Positions 28,221 to 37,442 of a DNA stretch of 64,000 nt are shown one piece after another (the first letter of the stretch is position 1; each line of letters starts with the position of its first letter). Under the pieces are notes generated by a model. The model was not told where the DNA came from, did not search any database, and was given only the letters and a program-made list of their open reading frames with translations. Origin of the DNA: Anaerocolumna aminovalerica (GTDB taxonomy: Bacteria > Bacillota > Clostridia > Lachnospirales > Lachnospiraceae); NCBI RefSeq assembly GCF_900115365.1, contig NZ_FOWD01000002.1, positions 1-64,000 on the forward strand, in the 5' to 3' direction. The position numbers and the translations under genes are program-made.

Positions 28221-29103
28221 AGTTATTCTTTTTCATATCCAAGAAGTATTCGTAAGCTTCTTTGTCAGTAGCATTTTTATGCACAATCATGCCAACTGCT
28301 CCAGCCATAGCTGCTGGATCAAGACTCTGGAATATGTTACGTCCCATGTCAATACCTGCTGCACCTTCAGAAATTGCACGATAACACATCGTTAACGCTT
28401 CATTTTCCGGTAATTTTTTTCCGCCGGCAACTACTATAGGTACCGGGCAAGCCGCAGTAATTTCTTCAAAGTCTTCACAATAATATGTTTTCACAATATG
28501 TGCACCTAATTCAGGCAGTATACGGGTTGCTAATTTAAAGAAACGGCCGGTACGTTCCATTTGTTTTCCAACTGCAACAACACCCATTGTTGGAATCCCA
28601 TATTTTATACCTGCATCTACTGTTTTACACAGATTATCTAAACTTTCTTTTTCACCATCTGCACCAACAAAGGTTTGAACCGCCATACAAGCCGCATTCA
28701 TACGAACAGCATCTTCAATACTTACACCAATTACTTCATGGCTTAAATCATCTTTCAGTATAGAGGAACCGCAGCTAACACGTAAAGCTACTGCTTTACC
28801 GGTGCTGGGTGATATACAGGTACGAAGTGCTCCCCGGGTAGCCATTAATACATCTATATGGTCAAGTACCGGTGGAATTACTAAATCCAGCCTTTCAAGT
28901 CCTGCGGTGGATCCCATAAAGTATCCATGATCGAAAGCAAGCATAACAGTACGGCCGCTTTCCGGATTAAAGATACTTGACAAACGGGTTTTCATACCCC
29001 AATCTACATCTGCCATTCCTTTTACATAAAATCCCCCTTGCTTAGCAAAAGGTTTATCAACATGGTAGTCCTTTGCAACTTTTAAACCATCTACATCTGC
29101 CAT
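28219..29103 (-). CDS. lsrF: 3-hydroxy-5-phosphooxypentane-2,4-dione thiolase LsrF
   Basis: 294 residues, class I aldolase fold. Close agreement with E. coli LsrF throughout: IFNPESGRTVMLAFDHGYF near residues 45-63, IPTMGVVAVGKQM, the Schiff-base lysine in HIVKTYYCEDF, VPIVVAGGKKLPENEAL and GIDMGRNIFQS. LsrF transfers an acetyl group from the phosphorylated AI-2 breakdown product to CoA, giving dihydroxyacetone phosphate and acetyl-CoA. It is 494 bases from lsrB, unlike the tight enteric operon, and its stop codon is formed at the edge of a MITE-like element. Confidence 0.92.
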   Translation of the reverse strand: MADVDGLKVAKDYHVDKPFAKQGGFYVKGMADVDWGMKTRLSSIFNPESGRTVMLAFDHGYFMGSTAGLERLDLVIPPVLDHIDVLMATRGALRTCISPSTGKAVALRVSCGSSILKDDLSHEVIGVSIEDAVRMNAACMAVQTFVGADGEKESLDNLCKTVDAGIKYGIPTMGVVAVGKQMERTGRFFKLATRILPELGAHIVKTYYCEDFEEITAACPVPIVVAGGKKLPENEALTMCYRAISEGAAGIDMGRNIFQSLDPAAMAGAVGMIVHKNATDKEAYEYFLDMKKNN

Positions 29104-29351
29104 ATTATTTTCCTCCTTAATTTATATTACAAAAAGAATATATCTTTATGTTTTCATAATTTACAATTTCAGTATAACCTTTCGGTTTAATTTGTTCTTC
29201 TTCCAATTTTCATTAATATCTTTTCTACCTTATTTTACTGTTAACTTTAAGATTTTCTAATTATTATTGCCAAAATTAATTCTTACTGTTGTTTTAAAAT
29301 TAAATTTATCTTAATAACTTAATGAAGCTTTATGAAAGATTCTAACTTTTT

Positions 29352-29435
29352 AAAACCTCCAAAAAATCAGTATAGAAAAAACTATATTACAAGCTAAAAT
29401 ATATGAGCTTTTGCCTGATTTTTTGGAAAGGTTTT
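29352..29435 (-). ncRNA. possible three-way-junction element upstream of lsrF
   Basis: The 494-base gap before lsrF holds no gene. An outer stem, AAAACCT (29352-29358) with AGGTTTT (29429-29435) and CAAAAAATCAG (29360-29370) with CTGATTTTTTG (29415-29425), encloses two small hairpins: TATAG-A6-CTATA at about 29371-29386 and AGCT...AGCT at 29392-29408. It may be a terminator for lsrB or a leader structure for lsrF. It is AT-rich, so chance pairing is possible. Confidence 0.4.
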
Positions 29436-29597
29436 AATGAGGGATTAATATTAATAACATCCTTCCTGTTTGTTTCAATAAAAGAAGTTTCCCAGTAAGT
29501 AATTCCAATATGAAATAAGTTTAAACCTGTATTGGAAATACTTAAAAAGTTACATTAAAATACTTTACAATAATTAAAATGCACCTTCACATTTCAA

Positions 29598-30728
29598 TCA
29601 AAAATCGTAATTATCCATGTTATTAATATCAAATACGGTTCTTTCAGGCAGTAATACAACGCCGGAATCATCTGCTGTATACGCTTTCGGATCTAATACT
29701 GTATTAGGCATAACCTCTACTGTACCGATTTCAGGAATATCAATCTTGTCCCCGACTTTAAATGTATTGCCGGCTGCTAACCAATAAGCAAGATAGGTTC
29801 CCATAGCACCTTGTATTTGGCAATCCCATAATCCCCATCTTTCAATGATACCTGCACGGCAGTAATCTTTCATGGAGTTTGGAGCTGCAAAGCCTGTAAT
29901 AACAACATCTTTAGAAGTTAAACCAAGGTTTTGTGCTGCCTGTGCCTGACCTGGTAAAGCAGTTGAGTCATTACAAATGATAGCTGTAATATCCGGATGT
30001 GCAGTTAATATTGATTCACCAACAGAAATTGCCTTTTCAGCATCTTGTTCGCTGTAATAATTATTGGGTGCTACATTGGTCCAGTTAGGGTATTTTTCTT
30101 TAATATAAGCTTCACCTGCTACCTGCCATGAGTTCTGGTCAGCAACTGTAGCTTGTGAATAATGCCAAGCATATGTAATTCCTTCTGCATTTGGATCTTC
30201 CATGCCTTCTGCTGCCATATCAACTAACATCTGTCCTAATTGTTCCGGAGTTCCCTGTGAAACCATTAAAGAACGTGCATCACCACTAACATCAGAGTCC
30301 CAGGTAACAACTGCAAGTCCTGCCTCTTTTGCTTTCTTCATTGCTGCATCCAATCCTGTTGCATCAACGGAAGATACACATACACCATTTGATCCTTGAG
30401 AAATTGCATTGTTAATAATGGCTACCTGGTTAGCTACAGAAGCTTCCGGATTACCGTCATATTTAACAGAATATCCACCCACTTTTTTTGCATATTCCTG
30501 AGCCCCAACATTTGCAGATTCAAAGAATGCATTACCTGATAACTTTGGAACGAATGTAACTGAAATATCACCTGATTTAGTTTCTTCGCCTCCGCTTGAT
30601 TTTGTGTCTGCATTGGTTTCTTGTGAACTTGTTTCCTTTCCGGCACCTGATTCCTTCTTACCACATGCACTTAATAATGTTGCAGCCATAGCCGCACAGA
30701 TCAGAACACTTAGTAATCTTTTTTTCAT
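29598..30728 (-). CDS. lsrB: autoinducer-2 binding lipoprotein LsrB
   Basis: 376 residues. A lipoprotein signal ends at Cys22 (TLLSAC), then a Ser/Glu/Lys-rich linker to about residue 52, then a periplasmic-binding-protein fold. Ligand-site residues of LsrB are recognisable: Lys in FVPKLSG, Asp in VVTWDSDV, Asp-Gln in VADQNSW, and Pro in STALPGQAQ. The end, VLLPERTVFDINNMDNYDF, is almost the enteric one. The two residues after that Pro are Gly-Gln where enteric LsrB has Ala-Ala, as I recall it, so the pocket differs slightly. It lies at the cell surface and feeds LsrACD. Confidence 0.92.
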   Translation of the reverse strand: MKKRLLSVLICAAMAATLLSACGKKESGAGKETSSQETNADTKSSGGEETKSGDISVTFVPKLSGNAFFESANVGAQEYAKKVGGYSVKYDGNPEASVANQVAIINNAISQGSNGVCVSSVDATGLDAAMKKAKEAGLAVVTWDSDVSGDARSLMVSQGTPEQLGQMLVDMAAEGMEDPNAEGITYAWHYSQATVADQNSWQVAGEAYIKEKYPNWTNVAPNNYYSEQDAEKAISVGESILTAHPDITAIICNDSTALPGQAQAAQNLGLTSKDVVITGFAAPNSMKDYCRAGIIERWGLWDCQIQGAMGTYLAYWLAAGNTFKVGDKIDIPEIGTVEVMPNTVLDPKAYTADDSGVVLLPERTVFDINNMDNYDF

Positions 30729-30779
30729 CCCTTTTCCTCCTCAATACATAATATAGTTTTTATTATTATAAAAATATAA

Positions 30780-30810
30780 TAACCCAGGTTCCGGTGCTTT
30801 AGCACCATGG
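30780..30810 (-). repeat. hairpin-SD repeat, copy 3 (between lsrD and lsrB)
   Basis: The perfect dyad GGTGCTTTAGCACC (30793-30806) lies in the gap between lsrD and lsrB. Here the following segment is CTGGGTT, and the real lsrB ribosome site (GAGGAGG) lies about 40 bases further on, so this copy does not supply the start signal. Confidence 0.75.
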
Positions 30811-30817
30811 CATCATA

Positions 30818-31822
30818 CTATGCCCTTTTCAATAATTTATTCACCTTTCTCATTAACCCCTGATTACAGGAAATCGTTCTGGCAGCAACTGCCACTACTA
30901 ACAGTAATCCAATGGGAATGTCCAAATATTGTGTAGGTAAACCTGCCATAACTAAACCAAATCTCATAATACCAATTACAATAGCCGCCAAAGCGGTTCC
31001 GATAACTCCTCCTTTTCCTCCTAAATTGGAGGTTCCGCCAAGAACAACGGCAGTTATAATTGGAAGGGTTAATTCTTTACCTAAATCAGCCCTTGCAGAT
31101 CCAAGATAACTTGTTAATACAATACCTGCTGCTGAAGCACTCATACCGGATAAAATGTAGGTACTCATAATAATTAATTTGGTTTTAATACCGGAATATA
31201 TGGCGGCATTTCTATTAATTCCGCATAAAAATACATACCTGCCATACTTCGTTTTATGTAAAAGAACATAACTAAGCACAATTAGAACTATAAAAATAAT
31301 AACCTGATTGGGTATTCCAAGTATGCTACCGGAAGCTAATTTAATAAAGGAACTTGGGAATCCGCTTATCCCTTCAAAAGCACTTGAGGAGGATAAGTTT
31401 ACTACTGCAAGGGCTAATCCCGAATATAAGAACTGCCCTCCTAGTGTAACAACCATAGCCTGAACTCCGGTAAAAGCTACCAAAAACCCGCTTATTGCAC
31501 CGCAAAGTCCTCCTAATAAGATTGCAACAAATACAGCTGCCCATATATTTAATCCTGCATCCTGCCACAATACCCCCAGGGTGATAGAGGTTAATCCAAC
31601 GATAGAGCCGGCTTGAATATCCATTCCCCCTGTTATCAGTACAAAAGTAACAAATAAAGATATAATACATATGGATATAAAGTCGTTAATACTTCCAAGT
31701 AAAACTTTTGCCTGCAAAAACTTTGGATTCAGCAAACCAAATATGATAATTTCCGTGAGCAGTATTAAAACCAGTGCACTCTCCCAACGAAACAATTTAT
31801 TCTTCCATACTTTTTTATTCAT
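30818..31822 (-). CDS. lsrD: autoinducer-2 ABC transporter permease LsrD
   Basis: About 334 residues with some ten hydrophobic segments of the RbsC/BPD_transp_2 family. Typical blocks are ISLFVTFVLITGGMDIQAG, TLGGQFLYSGLALAV and VVLGGTSNLGGKGG. It pairs with LsrC to form the membrane channel. The gene overlaps the end of lsrC: the GGGAGG inside the lsrC 3' end precedes an ATG at 31822 (a GTG nine bases earlier is less well placed), which implies translational coupling. Assignment as LsrD rather than LsrC rests on gene order. Confidence 0.88.
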   Translation of the reverse strand: MNKKVWKNKLFRWESALVLILLTEIIIFGLLNPKFLQAKVLLGSINDFISICIISLFVTFVLITGGMDIQAGSIVGLTSITLGVLWQDAGLNIWAAVFVAILLGGLCGAISGFLVAFTGVQAMVVTLGGQFLYSGLALAVVNLSSSSAFEGISGFPSSFIKLASGSILGIPNQVIIFIVLIVLSYVLLHKTKYGRYVFLCGINRNAAIYSGIKTKLIIMSTYILSGMSASAAGIVLTSYLGSARADLGKELTLPIITAVVLGGTSNLGGKGGVIGTALAAIVIGIMRFGLVMAGLPTQYLDIPIGLLLVVAVAARTISCNQGLMRKVNKLLKRA

Positions 31823-32828
31823 TGCTTCCACCTCCCACCTCTTCTAAAGTTCTTGCTGATAGTCGTTTCCTTCGGGCCTTTTCAGCTAAGCGTCTCTGAA
31901 TTAAGGAGTCTGCAACTACAATCACAATAAGCAATATACCTGTTATTGTATTATCATAGTCTGATGAAAATTGTAAAAATACTAATACACGGCTAATAGA
32001 TGACATAATAACAGACCCTATTGCTGCGCCAATTACCGTTCCTACCCCTCCTGTTAAGCTAATACCTCCTAACACACATGCTGCAATTGCTTTCATTTCA
32101 TATCCGTTCCCTGCAGTAGGTGTTACAAAACCAACCCGGCTCACATACATAAGACCTGCTAAAGCGGCAAATATTCCGCTTGTTATGTAGGCAGCTACTT
32201 TGGTTCCTTCAACAGGAATTCCAATTAAAGTTGCTCCTGACACATTATCTCCCACCGCCGCAAAATATTTTCCTCTTTTCGTCTTAGAAAGTATCAGATG
32301 TACTACTGCTGTTAAAACTATAACCCCCAACAGAAAATAAGTTAAAGTTCCCATAAAAGTAGCTTGTGATAATGATTTAAAATCAAATGGAACATTTTCC
32401 ACCCATTTTCCGTTGGTATACACATATATAGACCCTCTGACCACACCATTTACACCCAAAGTCATTATAATAGAAGGAACTTTAAATACCGTAACGCCTA
32501 TTCCATTTATGACACCTATTATTACTCCCACTGCTACAGCTGCAGCAATTGCTATTCCCCATGAACTTCCGTTTCTTAATAGAGTTGCAGATACTGCCGC
32601 AGATAATCCTAAAGTGGCACCAATGGAAACATCAATCTCACCGCTGAGTATTACAAATGCAATACCCACAGCCATAAGAATATAAACAACACTGCCGTTA
32701 AAGGTTAAGAAAAGATTCTTCGTTTGTAAAAATGCCGGATTCACTGCTCCAACAATTAAAAACATAGCAATTAGAAACGCGAGGGAGGAAATTTCTCTGG
32801 CTTTAAAAATCCTATTCACCAATTTCAT
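31815..32828 (-). CDS. lsrC: autoinducer-2 ABC transporter permease LsrC
   Basis: About 337 residues, polytopic, RbsC-type. Landmarks are VGIAFVILSGEIDVSIGATLG, TLGVNGVVRGSIYV and CVLGGISLTGGVGTVIGAAIG. The start is taken as the ATG at 32828, eight bases after GGAGGG; the longer frame from 32855 lacks a ribosome site and would deepen the overlap with lsrA. The gene lies between lsrA and lsrD as in known lsr operons. The C-terminal tail is unusually basic (RRLAEKARRKRLS). Confidence 0.88.
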   Translation of the reverse strand: MKLVNRIFKAREISSLAFLIAMFLIVGAVNPAFLQTKNLFLTFNGSVVYILMAVGIAFVILSGEIDVSIGATLGLSAAVSATLLRNGSSWGIAIAAAVAVGVIIGVINGIGVTVFKVPSIIMTLGVNGVVRGSIYVYTNGKWVENVPFDFKSLSQATFMGTLTYFLLGVIVLTAVVHLILSKTKRGKYFAAVGDNVSGATLIGIPVEGTKVAAYITSGIFAALAGLMYVSRVGFVTPTAGNGYEMKAIAACVLGGISLTGGVGTVIGAAIGSVIMSSISRVLVFLQFSSDYDNTITGILLIVIVVADSLIQRRLAEKARRKRLSARTLEEVGGGSNE

Positions 32829-34344
32829 GATCGTTACCCTCCTCGTATACTCCAAATGAAGCAGCAGTCAGATTATCCAAAGTAATCTTTTTCTTATTAA
32901 ACCGATGGTTAATTCTTCCCTGATACATAGTAACCACCCGGTCACTTAGTTCAACAATTTCTTCAAAATCAGAAGAAATTAATAATACTGCCACTCCTTG
33001 TTTCTTTAATTGATTAATGATTGCATATACATCACATCTGGCACCTGCATCAATACCTCTTGTAGGTTCATCCAGTATTACAACCTTTGGTGATGTTGAA
33101 AGCACTCTTGCTATAACCGCTTTTTGCTGGTTACCACCGGATAGCGAACCCATAATTTGATCCTGTCCGGTTACTTTTATTCTAAAATCCTTTATATATT
33201 TATCTGCTAAATTCTTTTCTGCATTGGTATTTAGAAAGAACTTACTGCTATTTCTAAGAAAGGCAGAAGATATATTAATTCCAACTTCTCCGGTTTTAAA
33301 TATTCCATTCAGATATCTGTCCTCCGGAACATAATTTAATCCTTTATCTAACACCTGCCTGGTGGAAAGACCTGTTATATCTTTACCATCTAAAAGTACA
33401 TTACCGGATTTCACTTCGTCCATTCCAAAGACCGTGGTGGCAAATTCTGTTCTGCCTGCACCTACTACACCGGCTACCCCTAGAATTTCACCGGGATAAA
33501 CTTCTAAGTCGATATCCCTGAATCCATATCCGCTTAAACTTTTTACCTCAAGTACCGGTTCTAACTTCGAATATTCTATCTCATCTTCTGATTTTTCAGT
33601 ATTCTTAATCTTAGCCTCAGAAGGAAGCAAGCCTTTTATTAAATCCTCTTTGGTAAAATTAGTAACCAGTCCCTTTAGGGTAATCATTCCATCCCGCATA
33701 ATAGCAACATGGGTAGCTATCTCAAAAACTTCTGTAAGCCGATGGGTTATGTAAAATATGCATATTCCCTTTTTCTTTAAGTCTTCAATTAATTGGAATA
33801 AAGATTTTATTTCATTAAAAGTTAACGATGAAGTAGGTTCGTCTAATATAAGAATATTTGCATTTCGTAACAATCCTCTTACTATTTCAACCAGCTGCTG
33901 TTCTGCAATGGATAATGTATTGGCTTTTCTGTCCAATCTGATCTCCCATCCTAGCTGACTCATAATATCCACAATTCTGGTATGTAATTCTTTCTTTTTA
34001 TCAGTAAACCCTATGGCAATATTTTCTTCTACTGACATATTTGGAAATAACATTGGTTCCTGAGGTACTAAATAAATGCCATGGGCTAAAGCAACAGAAG
34101 GTTTTGACATATTTACTTTTTCACCGTTAAGGTAAATAGTTCCCCCATCCGGTTGATAAATTCCCATAATAATCTTCATCAACGTGCTTTTTCCTGCTCC
34201 ATTTCCACCAATTAAGGCTATTACTTCTCCTGAATGAACATCTAAATCAATTCCTTTTAACACGGAATTGGAAGAAAAGCATTTACAAATACCCCGGATT
34301 GATATCATCCCATTGCTAATAGGTGGTTCCCCAATTGTTCCCAT
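32812..34344 (-). CDS. lsrA: autoinducer-2 ABC transporter ATPase LsrA
   Basis: 510 residues with two tandem nucleotide-binding domains, as in RbsA. The first has Walker A GGNGAGKST (residues 46-54) and Walker B ILILDEPTSSLT; the second has the degenerate GVVGAGRTE loop and a signature LSGGNQQKAVIARVL, followed by VVILDEPTRGIDAGA. It powers uptake of AI-2 through LsrCD from LsrB. It is the first gene of the minus-strand operon, with GGAGGAGG before the ATG at 34344 and a good promoter ~100 bases upstream. Confidence 0.92.
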   Translation of the reverse strand: MGTIGEPPISNGMISIRGICKCFSSNSVLKGIDLDVHSGEVIALIGGNGAGKSTLMKIIMGIYQPDGGTIYLNGEKVNMSKPSVALAHGIYLVPQEPMLFPNMSVEENIAIGFTDKKKELHTRIVDIMSQLGWEIRLDRKANTLSIAEQQLVEIVRGLLRNANILILDEPTSSLTFNEIKSLFQLIEDLKKKGICIFYITHRLTEVFEIATHVAIMRDGMITLKGLVTNFTKEDLIKGLLPSEAKIKNTEKSEDEIEYSKLEPVLEVKSLSGYGFRDIDLEVYPGEILGVAGVVGAGRTEFATTVFGMDEVKSGNVLLDGKDITGLSTRQVLDKGLNYVPEDRYLNGIFKTGEVGINISSAFLRNSSKFFLNTNAEKNLADKYIKDFRIKVTGQDQIMGSLSGGNQQKAVIARVLSTSPKVVILDEPTRGIDAGARCDVYAIINQLKKQGVAVLLISSDFEEIVELSDRVVTMYQGRINHRFNKKKITLDNLTAASFGVYEEGNDHEIGE

Positions 34345-34439
34345 TTTGCCTCCTCCTATCTACTTGCTAAAACAATTTATACATTAAAAAACCGTTACAT
34401 TTGTTTGGCTATGTATATTTTGTTTGCTATTACGTCTCA

Positions 34440-34468
34440 ATAATAATCCATTTTAAATCCATTGTCAA
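34440..34468 (-). promoter_or_regulatory. sigma-A promoter of lsrACDB
   Basis: On the minus strand TTGACA (34463-34468) and TATTAT (34440-34445) are separated by 17 bases. It points toward lsrA. Confidence 0.75.
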
Positions 34469-34489
34469 TATATAATATAACATTTTTGA

Positions 34490-34532
34490 TTAATAATTTT
34501 GAAATAACATCAATGTTTATTGTGATTATTAA
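34490..34532. promoter_or_regulatory. dyad next to the lsrA promoter, candidate LsrR operator
   Basis: TTAATAAT (34490-34497) and ATTATTAA (34525-34532) flank a second inner dyad (AATAACAT / ATGTTTATT). It begins 22 bases upstream of the lsrA -35 box, a sensible place for a SorC-family regulator. The rest of the 424-base divergent region is AT-rich without further signal. Confidence 0.5.
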
Positions 34533-34639
34533 TAATTGCCGCAATCCCTTCTTATATTATGTTATACAAATTAAATAACACTTTTTCTCATAGCGGGAAC
34601 TTTTACTGTTATTTTGTTTTTAATGTTTATAGTTTATTA

Positions 34640-34668
34640 TTGACATTTTATTTGCATACTGATATACT
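34640..34668 (+). promoter_or_regulatory. sigma-A promoter of lsrR-lsrK-cupin
   Basis: TTGACA (34640-34645), a 17-base spacer and TATACT (34663-34668) on the plus strand, about 100 bases before lsrR. Confidence 0.8.
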
Positions 34669-34680
34669 GTATTTGTAAGT

Positions 34681-34711
34681 TATCAAATGTTTAGCATCAT
34701 AACTTTTGATA
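34681..34711. promoter_or_regulatory. dyad at the lsrR transcription start, candidate autorepression site
   Basis: TATCAAA (34681-34687) and TTTGATA (34705-34711) form an inverted repeat just past the expected start point of the lsrR promoter. Its position would suit autorepression by LsrR. Confidence 0.45.
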
Positions 34712-34768
34712 TTGTAAATTTGTTTCAAGTTACTTTTTTATAACTAAATAAGTAGTGGGAGATTCTAT

Positions 34769-35698
34769 ATGGATAAAATGGAAAAAGAATTCGAAGAAAT
34801 ACTAATGGCCAAGGTCGCTTGGTATTATTACATGGAAGATATGACCCAGCAAAACATTGCAGAACATCTGGGCATGTCCCGTATGAGGGTTATTAAGCTT
34901 TTAGAAAAAGCCAGGAAAACCGGTATTGTACAATTTCAAATACGTTCCAATCAAAGTAAAAGATTAAATTTAGAGCGTGAATTAGTCCAAAAATTTAATT
35001 TAAAAGATACTTATATAGTACCAACAAATCCAAATAAAGACGAAATCAATGAGACCATAGCAAAAGGTGCCGCTATGTATATAGGTAATCGAATAACCGA
35101 CAATTGCTTTATTAACTTCGGTTATGGGGATACACCATCAAGAACTTTAAATCATTTAGCATCCAATGTGGACTGCGCTGTATCCTATGTATCCTTAACA
35201 GGAGGAGTACACTACTATTTACCAAATGCCCAATCTAATATATTCAGCGCTAAACTTTATTTAATGCCATCGCCCTTAATTGCTTCATCGCAAGAAATGG
35301 CCGAAGCCATTAAGAATGAGACTTCCATACAAGAAATTTCAAATATGACAAAGTTGGCAAGTATGACAATCGTAGGAATTGGTGCAATGAATGATAATGC
35401 AACTATTATTAAATCCGGCATACTAAGCCAGAATGATTTCCTTTTATTGAGCATGAAGGGAGCTGTAGGTGACATACTTTCTCATTTCATAGATAAGGAT
35501 GGAAACCTGATAGAAAACGAATATGAATCCCGATTAATCAGCACATCATTACCTACCATAAAGGAACTTGATAATGTAATAGGCGTTGCGGCAGGAGAAA
35601 ATAAAATACCCGCAATCAGAGCCGCATTAAAGGGCGGTTATATAGATGTACTTATTACAGATGAAGATACTGCTCGAAACTTAATAGAACAAAATTAA
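34769..35698 (+). CDS. lsrR: LsrR-like SorC/DeoR-family transcriptional regulator
   Basis: 309 residues. The N-terminal helix-turn-helix reads MTQQNIAEHLGMSRMRVIKL (about residues 25-44); the rest is the sugar-binding SorC domain with FGYGDTPSRTLN, VSLTGGVHYYLP, MKGAVGDILSHFIDKDG and the end AALKGGYIDVLITDEDTARNL. The similarity to E. coli LsrR is strong along the whole length. LsrR represses the lsr genes until phospho-AI-2 binds. It is transcribed away from lsrACDB and followed 86 bases later by lsrK, so kinase and sensor are made together. Confidence 0.9.
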   Translation: MDKMEKEFEEILMAKVAWYYYMEDMTQQNIAEHLGMSRMRVIKLLEKARKTGIVQFQIRSNQSKRLNLERELVQKFNLKDTYIVPTNPNKDEINETIAKGAAMYIGNRITDNCFINFGYGDTPSRTLNHLASNVDCAVSYVSLTGGVHYYLPNAQSNIFSAKLYLMPSPLIASSQEMAEAIKNETSIQEISNMTKLASMTIVGIGAMNDNATIIKSGILSQNDFLLLSMKGAVGDILSHFIDKDGNLIENEYESRLISTSLPTIKELDNVIGVAAGENKIPAIRAALKGGYIDVLITDEDTARNLIEQN

Positions 35699-35784
35699 CA
35701 ACTTGGGGAAAACGTGATTCTTGTAATTCTGACAAATTATAAATCTGTTAAATATAATGTTAATTATGATTAGGAGGTATATAT

Positions 35785-37353
35785 ATGGGTAGTAGCAAAT
35801 ATTTAATGGCCATTGACGCCGGTACAGGAAGTGTCAGGGCGGTAATATTTGATACGGATGGTAATCAAGTAGCTGTATCCGCCAGAGAATGGGAACATAA
35901 AGAAGATCCCCGTTTTCCGGGTTCTATGGATTTTGACTGGGTTTACAATTGGCAGCTTACTTCCTCCTGTATCAAAGAAGCGATTGGGCAATGGGGCATT
36001 CATCCTCAGGACATTGCAGCCATATCCACAACTTGTATGAGAGAAGGCATTGTTTTATATGACAAGGACGGAAATGAAATATGGGCATGTGCTAATGTAG
36101 ATGCCCGTTCTAATGATGAAGTTATTGAATTAATCAATAAATCCTCTGCTTTAGAGCAGGATATTTATAAAGTATCCGGCCAGACATTCGCACTGGGTGC
36201 TCTTCCCCGTATCCTTTGGGTCAAGAACAAGATGCCTGAGATTTATGAGAAAACTGCTACGGTAACAATGTTCAATGATTGGTTGATTTTTAAACTGACA
36301 GGAGTTTTATCTGCAGAGCCCAGTAATGGTTGTACAACTGGTATTTTTGATTTGAAAAGCAGAATGTGGGATACATCCATTGCTGAAAAATGCGGTTTGC
36401 GAACAGATATTTTCCCTAAAGTTTACGAAAGCAGCTCCATTGTAGCTTATGTAACTAAGGAGGCTGCTGCTGAAACCGGATTAACGGAAGGGATTCCTGT
36501 AGTTGCCGGTGGCGGAGATGCGCAACTTGGCAGTATTGGAGTAGGTGTTGTGTCACCAAACCAAGCTGCTGTTTTCGGGGGAAGTTTCTGGCAATATGAA
36601 TTTAATACTGATAATGTAAAAACAGATGACCAGTGCCGTGTAAGGGTTAATTGTCATGCAATACCCAGGCTCTGGCAATATGAGGCCTTAGCCTTTTATC
36701 CGGGCTTGATTATGCGTTGGTACAGAGATGGATTTTGCCAGTTAGAAAAACAAAAAGCTTTAGAAACCGGAAAAGATGCTTATGAATTTATGAATGAAGA
36801 GGCAGTAAAGATTCCGGCAGGTTCTTATGGTATGCTATGTACCTTTTCAGATGTTATGAATTACATATGTTGGAAACATGCTGCACCTGGATTTACCAAT
36901 TTTCAGATAAATCCTGAAAAATTCAACCGTTTCACTTTTTACCGGGCAATTATGGAGAATGCTGCAATGGTGACAAAAGGCAACATGGATTTAGTATCCC
37001 AGCTTACCGGAGTGAAACCATCTGAAATCATCTTTGCATCCGGTGCTTCTAAAAGCACCTTATGGTGTCAGATCGTGGCTGATGTTTTAGGCTTGCCGGT
37101 ACATGTTCCGAAAGTAAAGGAAGCCACTGCCCTTGGAGCGGCTATATTAGCAGGCATTGGTGTTGGAATTTATGAAGATGTGGAAACCGCAGCCAAAAGA
37201 ATCGTTAAAATAGAGAATACATATCATCCTAATGAGGAAAATCATGCAATATACAATCATTTGTATACGAACTGGAGGGAAATATATTCTGCGCAGCTTT
37301 CTCTTAGTGACAGAAAGTTAACTAAGCATATGTGGAATGCTCCGGGAGTATAA
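35785..37353 (+). CDS. lsrK: autoinducer-2 kinase LsrK
   Basis: 522 residues, FGGY family. Motifs: LMAIDAGTGSVRAVIFD at the N-terminus, CMREGIVLYDKDGNEIWACA, TMFNDWLIFKLTG, VAGGGDAQLGSIGVG, FASGASKSTLWCQIVADV, and the C-terminal MWNAPG ending seen in LsrK. It phosphorylates AI-2 (as DPD) after uptake, trapping it and producing the inducer of LsrR. The start ATG has AGGAGG upstream. The near full-length match separates it from xylulose or glycerol kinases; the true glycerol kinase is at 21429. Confidence 0.92.
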   Translation: MGSSKYLMAIDAGTGSVRAVIFDTDGNQVAVSAREWEHKEDPRFPGSMDFDWVYNWQLTSSCIKEAIGQWGIHPQDIAAISTTCMREGIVLYDKDGNEIWACANVDARSNDEVIELINKSSALEQDIYKVSGQTFALGALPRILWVKNKMPEIYEKTATVTMFNDWLIFKLTGVLSAEPSNGCTTGIFDLKSRMWDTSIAEKCGLRTDIFPKVYESSSIVAYVTKEAAAETGLTEGIPVVAGGGDAQLGSIGVGVVSPNQAAVFGGSFWQYEFNTDNVKTDDQCRVRVNCHAIPRLWQYEALAFYPGLIMRWYRDGFCQLEKQKALETGKDAYEFMNEEAVKIPAGSYGMLCTFSDVMNYICWKHAAPGFTNFQINPEKFNRFTFYRAIMENAAMVTKGNMDLVSQLTGVKPSEIIFASGASKSTLWCQIVADVLGLPVHVPKVKEATALGAAILAGIGVGIYEDVETAAKRIVKIENTYHPNEENHAIYNHLYTNWREIYSAQLSLSDRKLTKHMWNAPGV

Positions 37354-37442
37354 CAGACATAAAAATCAAACCAGATTCCCAACTAAAAATTAAACTTTCA
37401 TACCGGGAATTCTAGTTGTATCTAATTGAAGGAGGAGAATAA

